Part shown: positions 15,601-27,237 of the stretch, in pieces | Position numbering within the stretch: position 1 is the stretch's first letter | How the letters are laid out: the number at the start of each line of letters is the position of its first letter | From: Triops longicaudatus | Lineage: Eukaryota; Arthropoda; Branchiopoda; Notostraca; Triopsidae | NCBI GenBank assembly: GCA_022885665.1 | Contig: JAGQDJ010000028.1 | Coordinates: 62,001-126,000, forward strand | Direction: 5' to 3' | Length of the DNA stretch: 64,000 nt | The notes under the pieces: generated by a model | Seen by the model: only the letters and a program-made list of their open reading frames with translations | What the model was told of the DNA's origin: nothing | The model's database searches: none | Position numbers and translations under genes: made by a program

Positions 15601-18600
15601 GCTATAAACACGCAGAGAAGAGCGACTCAGAGTCACGTCAATGTTATTCTGAGCTACGTTGGCAATATTTGACCTTATTGTCTAAAACAAGGTGAAGGGC
15701 GCTTAGAAACTCCAGCGCGTTGCTACAGGCCCTATGAATTAACCAATAAAATAAGAAGATAAATCAAGCATTAATGCATTATGTGCTGGCTGTTTTTTTT
15801 CTCCCTCTTCAACGCTGCACAGTTGCTATTAAAATTATTTCAAAATGACAGAAGTTCCCTTTGTCTTCGACCCTCTTGCGTGTTGGACTCAAAACATTTG
15901 CGACAAATGCACACACACACACACACAAGTCGTACAAATGGTAAAGGTTACAAGGTCTGGCTCTCGTGGTGGTGATGCAGGCGGGTAAAATCGTTGCAGT
16001 GTATTCAGCACTTCGGATATTACGCTACGTTGATAAAGCTTCCTATCCGAATGCATCGATCTTGGCAGAGTTTGAATGACGCTTAACGCATGACGTTTCC
16101 CCTTTGCAATCGAAAGGAGATCTGTCAGTTTTCCTTTTGCCGCTCGTACTAATTAGCTAAAACGTCCTACTACTACAAATCTAGGAAGGCATTCCAGGAT
16201 AAAAAGCTTGTATCCATAGATGTATACGTAAAAATTGACAACAATTGAACACTTAAGATATTAAATTTCTGTTCTACATTGTTTTCTTTCGCAGAGTGTC
16301 GTTTCGGCAAGAAGACCTACGAATTGGAAGAAACATGGCACCCGGATTTAGGCTCTCCCTTTGGCGTCATGTACTGCATTCGATGCACATGTGTAGCGGT
16401 AAGTGTCAGCAAAGCTATAAAGTACTTCATCTCTTCTTCCGTCGCACATTTCTTTAGCGTCTTTTCATTGAAAGTAACTTACCATCAGTCCTAAAGTGTT
16501 AAATATAAGAGGCTGGTGTTCCATTTTCACAACGACGAAGATTCAGCTTCCAAAGTTGGGTGTGTGCATAGGCCTATGTGTCAGCGTTTTCGCAATGCCT
16601 TTTTTCTCTTTTGAAACCCCAGTATCTATCGCCAACAACTACAAATCAGCACCAAGAATAGACAAACAAGCACGATTGTCCACATTATAAGCGTTTCTTA
16701 CGAGCTGAGGAAAAAAACTGGTCGGCGCACGCACCTTCCCAAGCTAAATAAAACAGAAGCAGGAAAAGCGAAAAAATGAACAGCAGAAAAAGTGGTTTAC
16801 ATCTCCCTTTAACCCATACCAGTATAATAACGCGCACTTCTTGGATTGATTTCAGAACCCTAAAAACTAACCGTTCCCTTAAGACAAGCTGCCCAAAAAT
16901 TTATGACGTGAGCAACGATAATAAATCCGGCAAATTTGCCACACTTTATAGGGCGGCTGTTTCCTAATCAGATGTTTTTTTGCCTTTCCTCAACAAAGAC
17001 GCCATTGAAGGTGCCATGGGCCAAGGTTTCGTTGTCACCTCCGTCTCAACGAAAAAAAAACGTCTCCTTATAATTGCCACTTATTAGAATATTTTCTTAA
17101 CCAAGCCGCCACGACTTGTATGTTATTCGGCGTCTTAGTCTTCCGCTTGTGTCGGGTTCTCCCAAAGTGCTTTTTGTTCTTTCACTCTCCGCTTTAGCGT
17201 TGTTCACCTTGTTAATGATGATAATGGTGACAATGGGGCAATCATGTTGCCTGGGCCTCTTTTTATTGCCAGACGATATTTTCCACGGCATTTACAATGC
17301 AGTGTTGCAGCTTTGTTAATGCGGACGACGAGAATGACATCAAACCACGACAATCGTGTCTTCTCCTTCCGTCCCGGATTTCGTTCTTCCTACCCCCCAG
17401 ATTTTTTTGCCGCCAATTTGCCACAAAGGTAGCGTTCGCCAGGAGTATCGCAGGGCAATACTCTCGCATGAAACAGACGTTTGAAGTTGAAGGCCTCGAT
17501 AACGGTGACCAACCTATACGCTTAATTGTATAGAGAAAACCTCTAAAATCCTTCAGAACACGCTTTTCTACGAGTGGTGGATAGACGCTAGCTTACTAGT
17601 CTCTACAACTTCTCAATCAATTGGATCTTCTTCCGTGCCAGAAGACAAGAACTTGGCTACTCGTACCTTTGGAGAATTCGTGGGCTTAGTAACTTTGTCA
17701 AGAAATATCCGGAGGAAAATAAATTAATTCTACCATATTTTTATAACTGTTACATTTCATAATTCCACTTCTCCTCCAAAGGGCAATTTTTATTAGTATC
17801 CAAATCAATTTAAGAAAAAAACGTGTAATAGGAGGGGGAAACATACAATGGACAATACGAGACTGTCAAAGAGTACGAATACTCTCCAAGGTTTGCGGAG
17901 AATACCCTTGGAGACCTCGCGTTAAAAATGATGCGTCTATGGCTAGCAGACATGATGACATGATCTTGAAAACCTGTCTGGATTTTTGGGAGAATGTAAT
18001 GCATCAGCTTTAATGAGTCTTGACAGATTCTCGTTGTAAAAGTGAATTGGTGGCTTGCGTTTGTTATTTTAACCCGTGACATGACACATGACAAGACGAT
18101 AACCGAAACCTTGGACTCGTCAAATTAGCACAACAACCGTCTTTTGTCCTCCAATGCACAATGCTTCACTTTCAATTTGCTTACATCGCCAATTTTCGTT
18201 GCACCTCACACTACGCGACACATGAACGTTTTAGCAAACATGTTAGTCAGGTGTTTCACACATGGAGCGTATTTGAACGCAATAATGGACGAGAGTTCCA
18301 AGAGTTATCAACCATCGGGGTGTTTGTTTTGCAAAGTTACTGATTATTAATGACTGTTGGTCCACTACAACTATCACAGTGCTGGTGATAACCTCGAAAA
18401 TTTACGTGCTTAACGTACCCCACGAGCTCTCCGGCGCAATTGGTATATGAATACGTCTATGACTGCGGCATACATAACTTTAAATACTACTACTACTACT
18501 AATAATAATAATAACAATAATAGGTAATAATAATAAAAGCTAAATACACTGTTTCCTCCGTGAAAGGTAGGTTATTATAATGAGTACAATAGTTAGTCGT

Positions 18601-21600
18601 CACTATTATAGTGATAAACAGATAAGAATGAATGAAGTTAAATCGAAACTCTGAATAGATGCACATCACAATATTGTCATACAAAGCTTTACATTTTCAG
18701 ACATGAAATTAAGTGAGTACCTGTGTCCTTTTTCTTTATGCCTTAATTTTAAAAAATCAGATCTACTAGACAAGCCCGATTTCCGTTTTTCTGTCAAATA
18801 ACAAAAGCAAAATTTCAACCGTTATTTACAAATTCTTCAAAGGCTTTCAGAAGAAAAACTCAAATTGATTCACTGTGTGTTTCCAATACCAAAGTAGTTT
18901 CTTTCATTTTTTAGCCATTTTTACCATGTGATGTCTGAAAATTTCCCATGTTATTTTCCCATCAGGGGTTTGAGTATACTTTAAGTAATTTATACAAAAG
19001 TACTACATGCCAGACTCGGTTATTGGGCCGGTTAATTATTTACAGTCAGTGCGTTTCCCTTGTTTGTTGTGAAATAATCAGTAAAAAGGGAACCAGTCAT
19101 TGAAGCGTTATCATTTCATCTTTTGCTAGAAAGAACCTTTTGTTACTTTATAAAAGGAACACAATGAGACAAAGCTCATACTTATTCTAGCCAAACGGCG
19201 CAAATCTGCTGAGGAGCTTCCATGAAATAATAATAAGAATCAAGACTTACCGGAGATAGTTTTAGAATAGGTGCAGTAAAAAAAAAAGGAAAATAAAAAA
19301 ACGGGATAGCAGAAGACCACCCGGTTGCTCCTCCGCGGGGTTTTCACACCTCGGCTTGTCATCGCAGCCGCATTTTTCACGCGGTTCTCCCTTCAAAATG
19401 ACTTCTTGAAGAGTCTTCTCCTCCCCCCTGTGGTTCTTTCTCACCTCGTCTGTCAAGCGGTACCAAAATGCAATTTTCATTTCCGAATTCCTCGCATTTT
19501 TACACTAGGAAACCAGACTGAGAAACGGCATGGTAGCTCAATTCGAGTTGAGTAATTTATCTGAAATGGAAATTTTTCAGTAGTAGCTTGCAGTGGGGTG
19601 TGTGGGGGAAAGGAGATTCTGTGCTATCAGATTTTAAGCCCTGTTCATTGCTTTGATTACTGCCTGCATAAGTCTCCGGTGACGGTTACCTTGACTCCAC
19701 GATTATTTCAATCCAACCCATGTTTAGACTACAGGTCCTTGGTCTCATATTCATTCAGCTAGTCTTTTTTTCGGGTGGGTTAATTCTATCATTACCAAAT
19801 TATTATGAAGGGTTTTTGTGTGAAGCAGACCAGCGTTACGACCTGAAGAGGCGATGGACAAAGCTTACAGGCTAAAGGAGGTGGTGGTTCTTTACAGTTG
19901 GGATGCTGGGACTTTTTTGGGGCGCCATTTGTATTCCGATCTACGCTGGTTACTTTTTTCTTGTTCTTATTTGTGTACGTTATATACATATTTTTTTCTT
20001 TCTGAATCGGGGAGTAGACAGTGGGCCCGGCCTGGCGCCAGCAGCCAAGCCCTGACTTTTTGTAACGAGTCAGACGGCGCCGAGTGCGTCTTCAGCCACG
20101 AAAGCGCCATTCAAGCCAATCGATTTGCATATCATACGACAGACAACGTTGAAACTCCTCTGCAACTCAAGCTATCCCCCCGAAAAAAGAATAGCAATTC
20201 TCATCTCTTACCTCTTTTTTCTCTCTCTCATTCTTTTTATATTGTAACTATGCGATGGTGGTACATAATGCTTGATCGAGGTCAAGCACAAAAGATACTA
20301 TGCTATGCGCGAAAGGAGCAGAAAACCAAAAGCTGACGGCACCACTTCCATATATGACAACTTGCTTTTTTGGCAACCAACTTACGTTCTCTTCTTGTCG
20401 TCCTTTCCATTCTTTTTCAATATGCAAAACCTGAATCAACGTCCCAAGATTTTCCAATGTGCTGCGCTCTGCTTTGGTTCATTGTATTGGTGCAAAACGC
20501 TGGGCAAAGTTTAACATTAACTAATACAGCTCTTTTTTATTATTTCTTGATTTTATATATAGGTGCAAAAAAAGCGCCGCGTAGCTGGCCGAACCTTGTG
20601 TAAGAACATCAAAAATGAATGTCCGAAGCCGAACTGTGATGAACCAGTCTTGTTGCCCGGTCGTTGCTGCAAAGTATGTCCGGAGGAATCACAATGTAAG
20701 TAGGAGATTCATTTCACATTCAAGGCTGTTTTACAAAAGCTAGACTAATAAGGAAGCCATATGCTTAGTTCGCTTATAATTAAGATAATTTGCAAAGACT
20801 TGTCGACTTTTAGCCAGCAGTGTGCTCAAGTTTTGGGCGTATCGTCTTTTTCTGTCTTAGAGACAAAAAATTGATGGCTGTATTTGTTTTCCTTAGATGT
20901 GGGTCCCCTGAAAGAAGATGTCTCATTTGGCAAGGACTACGACGACGAAGATAAAAACGCGAAAGGTAAACTGAGAAGGCATTTCTGCCATGTCAAGTTG
21001 ATAACTCTGTCCATAAGCTGCTTTCATATTTCGTACACTGCCTTGTTTTTTGCTTCACTTTGATGGATCTGGTTACGCATTTACAAATTACTCTACCGGT
21101 AAAAAAGAAAATCCGCAAAAAAGGAGAAGAAATTAGGGAACTCGCTCTGTATTGCACGCCTTCGCTCGACACTGTCGATTCATTTTATGGACGACGGTTT
21201 AGAATCAAATCGGGTGAAAAAAAAAAAACACACTTCCCGTCACTTCGTTAGCCAAAGGGTAAAACGCAATGGCTAACAAGAGTTGGAGCGCACAGATTTG
21301 TTGAATGTAAAAGTAACTGCGAACTCTCTCGGTTTTGCTCTTGGGCTTGTCAGTTGACTTTTAATAACTCCCACGTCCCTCTGTTAGCCCGCAGATGAGG
21401 ATAAGGGGGTAATGCAGACACGCTCATTATTTTTGTTGCTTTGCCCAAATTTTGCCAAGGAAAGTCTAGACATTGAATGCTTTTTAGCATAAGCGCCCAA
21501 CAGCTTTCTTGGCAGGCTACGTGCTGACATGACACAGCCGTCTCTCCCTACCACCGCGCCTATCAATGTACCAACTGATTTTCTACGAACAATTCACCAA

Positions 21601-24600
21601 GCTTACGTGCAAGATTTTGCCTCAGAAATGAAACGTGTAGGCCAGTGGTTTTGCACCAAATTAAGGAAAAACTGTAGCGATATTTTTACGATAAACTGAG
21701 TTAAATTCGCGCTAATGCAATAACCTATTCTTATTCAGATTTCGCAGCCTTGATTACTAGCAAAACAGCAAACCAGTCCGGGGTAGTTGCTACGGCGCGG
21801 TTTGCCTTCCAGAAGCGTCATTTGTATTATTCGCTTGTGTGGAGTCCCTCTATTCAACCCGCAATCACTTGGCGCCCTAAAGTTCTGCAGATCATTACAG
21901 AGGAGAATACTATCCTCGAAGAGCAAGAGCTGGGCCCTTCGGATTTTGTCAACAAGACGGGAAAAGTAAGCTTTATTTTAGAGCCTGTCCTTTCACTCTC
22001 TTCTTTTTCTGTTTCGCACCACAAAATTAACTGAGCAATATCCTTTTCAAAATACTTTCTAATCTAGTTCTGCGGGTCCTGGCGCAAAGTACCACGCATT
22101 TACCGGCAACTGCTCAGAGAAGAAAAACTCTGGGTAGCTTTGGTCAGCGACAAAGAGGATGGAGAAGCGTTAACCGGACGAATTTCTCGGTATCGCGCCC
22201 TGTCTAGCGAAATCTTAAGTGCGTTGTTGGTACCAAGCACTACCAGCTCTGATGTCGATATGACCGGTGTCGGTGGTACCGCCGCTGTTAGTTTGTCCAG
22301 CAGTTCCAAGAGTATCCATATCACGGTGGCGGTCGCTGGGTTGCTGAATAAAGTTGCTGAAGATTCTCCCCTCATCGTTCGCTTGGAAACGAGTGAAACA
22401 ACCAGCCAAGCTCCAAAATTGATCGAGGAGTTGATTACTATCCAGAAACCGCAAGAAGTAAGCACTAATTTTGTAACTTAATAAGGTAAATGATTTTAAA
22501 ATTGTGATCAGCTTCACGTACTTGTCAGTTCAGGGTGACAGAGACAATTTTCATTTCGAGGTTTTTGTTTCCCTTGGAAGTTTCCATACTTGGAAAAATC
22601 AGGGACGCCATACTCTGGTCTACGTTACATGTCAGCTTAAAATACAAAGTCACCTTTTGACATGATAATATAATTAAAACGGCGCGAAATAAAGATACAT
22701 TTATTTCTAACGTGTTTCGTTTTGACGACGACTAGGTCAACTTGGTCGAAGTTCGGACGGTACTGGAGAGCGAAGAGATTCACCGCTTGGTGCGCGGTCA
22801 GCTAGTTTTGTCGGTCCATTCCAAACGGAACCCAGACTTAAGGCTCGTTGGTCAAATTGGACCGAGATTTGCGTGCGATATTTTCGACACGCTGCTTTCG
22901 AGCAGTGAATCACTGGACGAAGTACCTCCCAAAACTTCAGCAATAGGCTACGCTTGGCTTTACATTGATACAGCTGGTGCGATTCAATATCACATCCAGT
23001 TGAGTTCGTTATCGTCCCCCGTATTAGCCTTAACGCTGCAAACCGCACCGGCGAAGAAGGGACCGGTCATTGTCAAAAATTTGACCAGCGAGTACGTAGA
23101 GGGTTGGGCGAACGGTTCTATTCCCCGTCTCAGCCCTAAGGACCTGGAATTGTTTTACGAAGGCGAGTTATACATCAACGTGGCCACGAGCCAGTTTGAA
23201 TCCGAAGTACGAGGCCGACTGGCGCCCCGTCCCGCTAGTCAAGCGCACGCTAATCTCCACTTGGGACCTGTACTTATGCAACCCGTCCAATGGCATCCGA
23301 CTAATTCTTCAGTGTCAACATCCACTTTCTCATCAGCGTCTTCGCATCCGCTGACCAACTTGTATGGTCTGAGTTGGGTATCTATCGATCAAAACTGTTC
23401 CTTGCATTATGACTTGAGCCTGCCGGTGCCCAAATCGGGACCAGGAAATCGTCGTGGCAGTCCCAACAACGGAGACACACAGCAACCTAGTCTCATGACT
23501 TTCGAATTAATCGATTTGCCGGCCCGATTGCAGGGACAGCAGAATCTTATGGCCGGCTTGGGTAGTCCGGGACCGGCTGGTGTCACTTTTATGGCCGGTA
23601 CTGAAGCCATATTCGGCAGCACTGGTGTGGTCTTTTCGCCCAACACGCGTCTTCTTGAGGAATTTTCCGGCAACCAGGCGGAAAACAGTGTCTCAGATCT
23701 GACGCACCTGACGTTAGCACGCCTTAACGCGAACTACGCCTCGCTCAAATTGACCGAGAGCTCACCATATGGAGAAGCTAGCAAATACGTCCTCGAAGGT
23801 CGCATCATAAACGTAAGTATCCTACACCAAAATTTAAATGGACTCAAATTGTGTTCGCTCGTCGAACAATGTATTGACACTGAATTCATATCCCCATGTA
23901 TTTCACGGGAAAACTTTGCAGAAAAGTCGTTACGAGGGTCAGTCTGGCAGATTTATTAAGACTGATACTGCCAAAGTACTCTCTTTCTCTCTCTTGCTTC
24001 TCCAAAGTAATACAGATTACGTCAATTCGCGCCCGAGTGCACAAAAAGTGAGACGGGGAAGCGATTTGTTGCGTATGCGATAGAGAGATCGGGAAGGAGA
24101 TGGGGGGCACAAGGGTGGGAGATGCAGGGAAAGAATAATAAAGGTATGGGGAGCGGAAAACTCGATGGGTGGTCTTTTTCTGTAGCATTTAAGGTCACTA
24201 TACACAAGGAAACAATTTTTTCTCGGAATGATTAAAAACTGGTAAGAACAAGCTGCAGAAACGTATCAAAAATCAGTTAGAGCAAAGGAAAATCACCCGG
24301 CAGTTGTGGCCCAAAGCGGCATGACAAGCTGACATTACATTTTCGTGATGGCGCCGCTGTGAACATTAGCATTATAGTCCTTTGCTTAGAACTGTCTATC
24401 AAACTACCGACAAACGGCTGCCACTTTACAATTTGTCGTGCTTAACCATCCCTTCCGAGTCACGTATTATGCAAATTAAGACTTTCTTGCCACGCATCCC
24501 GAGAAAACGCGCGCACAGCAGCTGCGAAAATTTGACTAAGAATTTCGTCAGCTGTCCGTAGTCGCCCAGAGAGTTACGCTCCACAGATTCCGCTCTTACC

Positions 24601-27237
24601 CCTTTGATCGGGCCCTTTTTATCAACAGCTCGATACCCTAAAGTATAAAATCATGATACCCCAAAACATACGGTATTATTGATTTGTTTTTAACCTTTCT
24701 TGCAGACACGTGTCCCAGCTTCATGCTTGCCCATGTCAGTCCGTTCCAGTGAAGACGGTGAGCCCGACTTAGGACCCGGTTATGTCCACGACGAGAACGA
24801 AGATAACGAAATTTCTTCCAGTCTTCGATGCCTTTATGAATCTCGTTTTTATGATGACGGCGCCCAATGGATCGGGGAACACAGCCAATGTCTCATGTGC
24901 TCGTGTCGTCGCGGCCGCGTCGTCTGTGACGCCATTGTTTGTCCGAAACTGGAATGTGGCTTAGCACCTACGGTTCACCCGACGGGCGAGTGTTGTCCAG
25001 TCTGCTCCAGTAAGTTCACGTTTGTTTGGTACTTTTTTAATCGAAGTCAAAAAAGAGGAAAGTCTAACTCAAGGCAAGTTCAACGCTGGTGTCTAGAGAC
25101 TCGCACGTAACTTCCCATAACAAACACAAGCATGTTCATGTGACCCCCCATTCCCTTTCAGTGCTGGCGTCGTAGACCCCGTTCCTAATGATAAGCCAAG
25201 AGTGGTGTGCGCGTAGATTTATATGCGCCCTTTTATGGCTCTTGCCAGAATTTTTCGGACAATGGCGAGTAATCTGACTGAGTGTCGAAACGCGGCGTTG
25301 CACAGAATAAGGAACAAGTCTGCAAGCTGTACAAGTGGCCAAATAGAAAGCCACAGCAAGTACTTTCAAGTGCACTTGCACGACTTGATGGCGCCTGGAC
25401 AATATTATAGCTAGCATTACACAGCACTTGCGCACTTCTCTTAATTAAGACTGCAAGTGATGCCAAATTCAGTCGTGTTATAATTCTCTTTTCTCACTCT
25501 GTCTTTCCTTTTTCTTTTTTGTCTTTCTTTCGTAAAAACAGACGGGACCACAAGCATTGGCGATACGAGTGGGGCTGCTACACGGCATAATAGTGAGAGC
25601 GCATCAAGAGCTGACCCCACGAACGAAAGTGGCACCGCTAATAAAACCAGCGAAAAAAACGAGCGTCTAGGCTGTTATGTGGAAGGAGATCAGAAATTTC
25701 ACCCTGTGGGTTCCCGTTGGCATCCGTACATCCCACCTTTTGGCTTCAGTACATGTGTGGTCTGCGTATGTAATGTAAGTCTTCACGGTCTCTTATGGTT
25801 TTGTTGCCTCTGGCCCAACTTAGTCTCCCCATCAGAGATTAATTTCTATTAGAATGGATTGAAAAAACATTTGCTTATGCTAAAAGTTCTGGTTTTTGTC
25901 ACTCCCTTTCAGTCGCTCTCTTACTTGAAACAGGCGCGTACAAGTTGACCTAACGGGAGGCCTTCTTAAGATTAAAAGGCGAGAAATAATCCAGAGACGC
26001 GACCAAACTCGTGCGTCGACACTCCGACCCTGACATGATTCCTCGAGTCCAATCCAACAAATAAACCTTGGCGAGGTTTATCTTTATGCTCAAACATGCA
26101 GGGGGAAAAAAGTTATGATAGGTTTACAAATCTTGGAGCGTTTCGCTTTTTCTTTGGGTTATCCTACTGCCTTTTACAACTCCAAGCTTTTCAAAGGCTA
26201 TTAAGAAAATTTCTTTAGTATATAATATGAAGGTATGAAAAGCGGACAAATATGCGATTCTAATGAAGGCATTAAACGTCGCCTTCTCTGCGGGAGCCGA
26301 GTTACTCTTTACACCCTTACCTTACGGTCATTAGTTTAGCCATAACCGTCTAATAAAAAGCGTTGAAAAGGTATTAAAAAAGTCTGTCTGGGAGCAGCAT
26401 GTCCCAGTGACTTACAATTAAGGTTTCAAAGCTATTTACAAATTGTCCTAACCTAACTCCAGCTTCCTTGATTATCTTTTATAGTCCGAGTAAATTTATA
26501 TGCATTCGGGCATTGTTTCATTCCGTTATCTTGCATAGTTCATGTGTATTATTGGATACTTTTTAGGCTTCTACGCTCAAAGCGGAATGCCTCAAAACTA
26601 CATGTCCACCTTTGAGCTGTCCGGACAATGAAGCTACCAGACCGGACCCTATGGCGTGTTGTAAGGAGTGCCCCGTGCGCAAAGCTCTCAGTCAAACGAA
26701 CCTTTCCAATCCGCTGGTAGCGACCCAGGGTGAAGAAGCGAAAATCAAAAGTCAAGCGGACATTATCCAGAGCGGCGGGTGTCTTTTCAAAGGAGACGTT
26801 TACGAGAATGGTCAGGAATTTCACCCTCGTGTACAACCCTGGGGCGAAATGCGATGTGTGAATTGTAACTGCAAGGTAAAGTGTACCTCATTCCCACACC
26901 AAGCTTGTGTATTAATTGCGTCTTTTTCTTGTAGGATGGAAAAGTAAAGTGCAAACGCAAGAAATGCCCGAAAAATCGTTGCATTACCAAATCCGCTATC
27001 ACCAACAGTTCATCAAGTGATAATTGCTGCCCAGAGTGCAGCGAAGAGTCCCCTGCGGCTCCTTCTACCAGTTCATCAGGGGGAAAGACGCCAACGACGA
27101 GAGATATGAAGCACAAACGCCCACGTGAGAAAGGGGGTGGTACTGGAAGTAGCGAGAGTCCGCGAAGCATAACAACGAATCATAACCCGGGTGGACAACG
27201 TGCCCGGAGTTCCAAGAATGTTGACAAGAAAAACTGA
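3634..27237 (+). CDS. CHRD: Chordin, secreted BMP antagonist (11 coding exons)
   Basis: Chordin binds BMP ligands outside the cell and is cut by Tolloid proteases. Coding exons: 3634-3820, 16295-16398, 20563-20695, 20897-20965, 21739-21965, 22068-22457, 22736-23812, 24706-25009, 25542-25774, 26567-26875, 26935-27237. All junctions are GT..AG and the phases fit, giving about 1111 residues, close to family length. A hydrophobic signal segment lies at residues ~17-36. Cysteine-rich VWC domain CR1 spans ~63-139 (CTC, then CCKVC). CHRD repeats fill ~165-730. CR2 is ~771-828 (CSC, CCPVC), CR3 ~873-945 (CVC, CCKEC) and CR4 ~980-1047 (CNC, CCPEC). One CR, then CHRD repeats, then three CRs is the diagnostic chordin order. 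A basic, Ser-rich tail follows CR4. An in-frame ATG at 3565 would add 23 residues; 3634 puts the signal peptide nearer the N-terminus. The other introns of 0.3-0.9 kb show no further genes. Confidence 0.95.
4503..4529. repeat. Poly(T) tract of 27 T
   Basis: An uninterrupted run of T lies in chordin intron 1. It could be a retroposon tail on the minus strand, but no recognisable element body lies beside it. Confidence 0.9.
6917..6958 (+). repeat. Compound simple repeat T14-(GT)6-G16
   Basis: A run of T passes into GT dinucleotides and then into an unbroken run of 16 G, inside chordin intron 1. The G run could form a G-quadruplex on the plus strand. Length is likely to vary between individuals and to be error-prone in sequencing. 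Confidence 0.9.
15354..15453 (+). repeat. GA-rich (purine-strand) tract
   Basis: About 100 bases on the plus strand are dominated by GAGA, GAGAGA and GTGAGAGA words with few pyrimidines. It lies near the 3' end of chordin intron 1. GAGA-type tracts can bind GAGA-like factors; no function is shown here. Confidence 0.6.
15910..15927. repeat. (CA)n microsatellite
   Basis: About nine CA units in chordin intron 1, a short simple repeat. Confidence 0.85.
16399..20562 (+). other. Chordin intron 2 (4.2 kb), no other gene recognised
   Basis: The intron interrupts the CR1 domain between its CTC motif and its second half. Open frames within it, including 160 codons at 19854-20336, show no domain similarity. 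Apart from a trinucleotide repeat near 18.5 kb nothing is identifiable. Confidence 0.75.
18485..18536. repeat. (ACT)n-(AAT)n microsatellite
   Basis: About five ACT units run directly into AAT units with interruptions. This is a compound trinucleotide repeat in chordin intron 2. Confidence 0.85.

Larger units (their letters stand above)
3821..16294 (+). other. Chordin intron 1 (12.5 kb), no other gene recognised
   Basis: This long intron separates the signal-peptide exon from the first VWC exon. It begins GTAAGT and ends TTTCGCAG. The open frames inside, including the 173-codon one at 4912-5433, resemble no known protein and have low-complexity stretches. It contains homopolymer and simple repeats listed separately. 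Such introns in developmental genes often carry enhancers, but none can be identified from sequence alone. Confidence 0.75.

Noticed and set aside
15284..15636. Ser/Leu-rich minus-strand frames around 15.3-15.6 kb
   Set aside because: They are translations of the GA-rich simple tract and carry no domain.
19854..20336. 160-codon open frame in chordin intron 2
   Set aside because: No domain similarity and mixed composition; it ends shortly before the true CR1 exon and shows no splice support.
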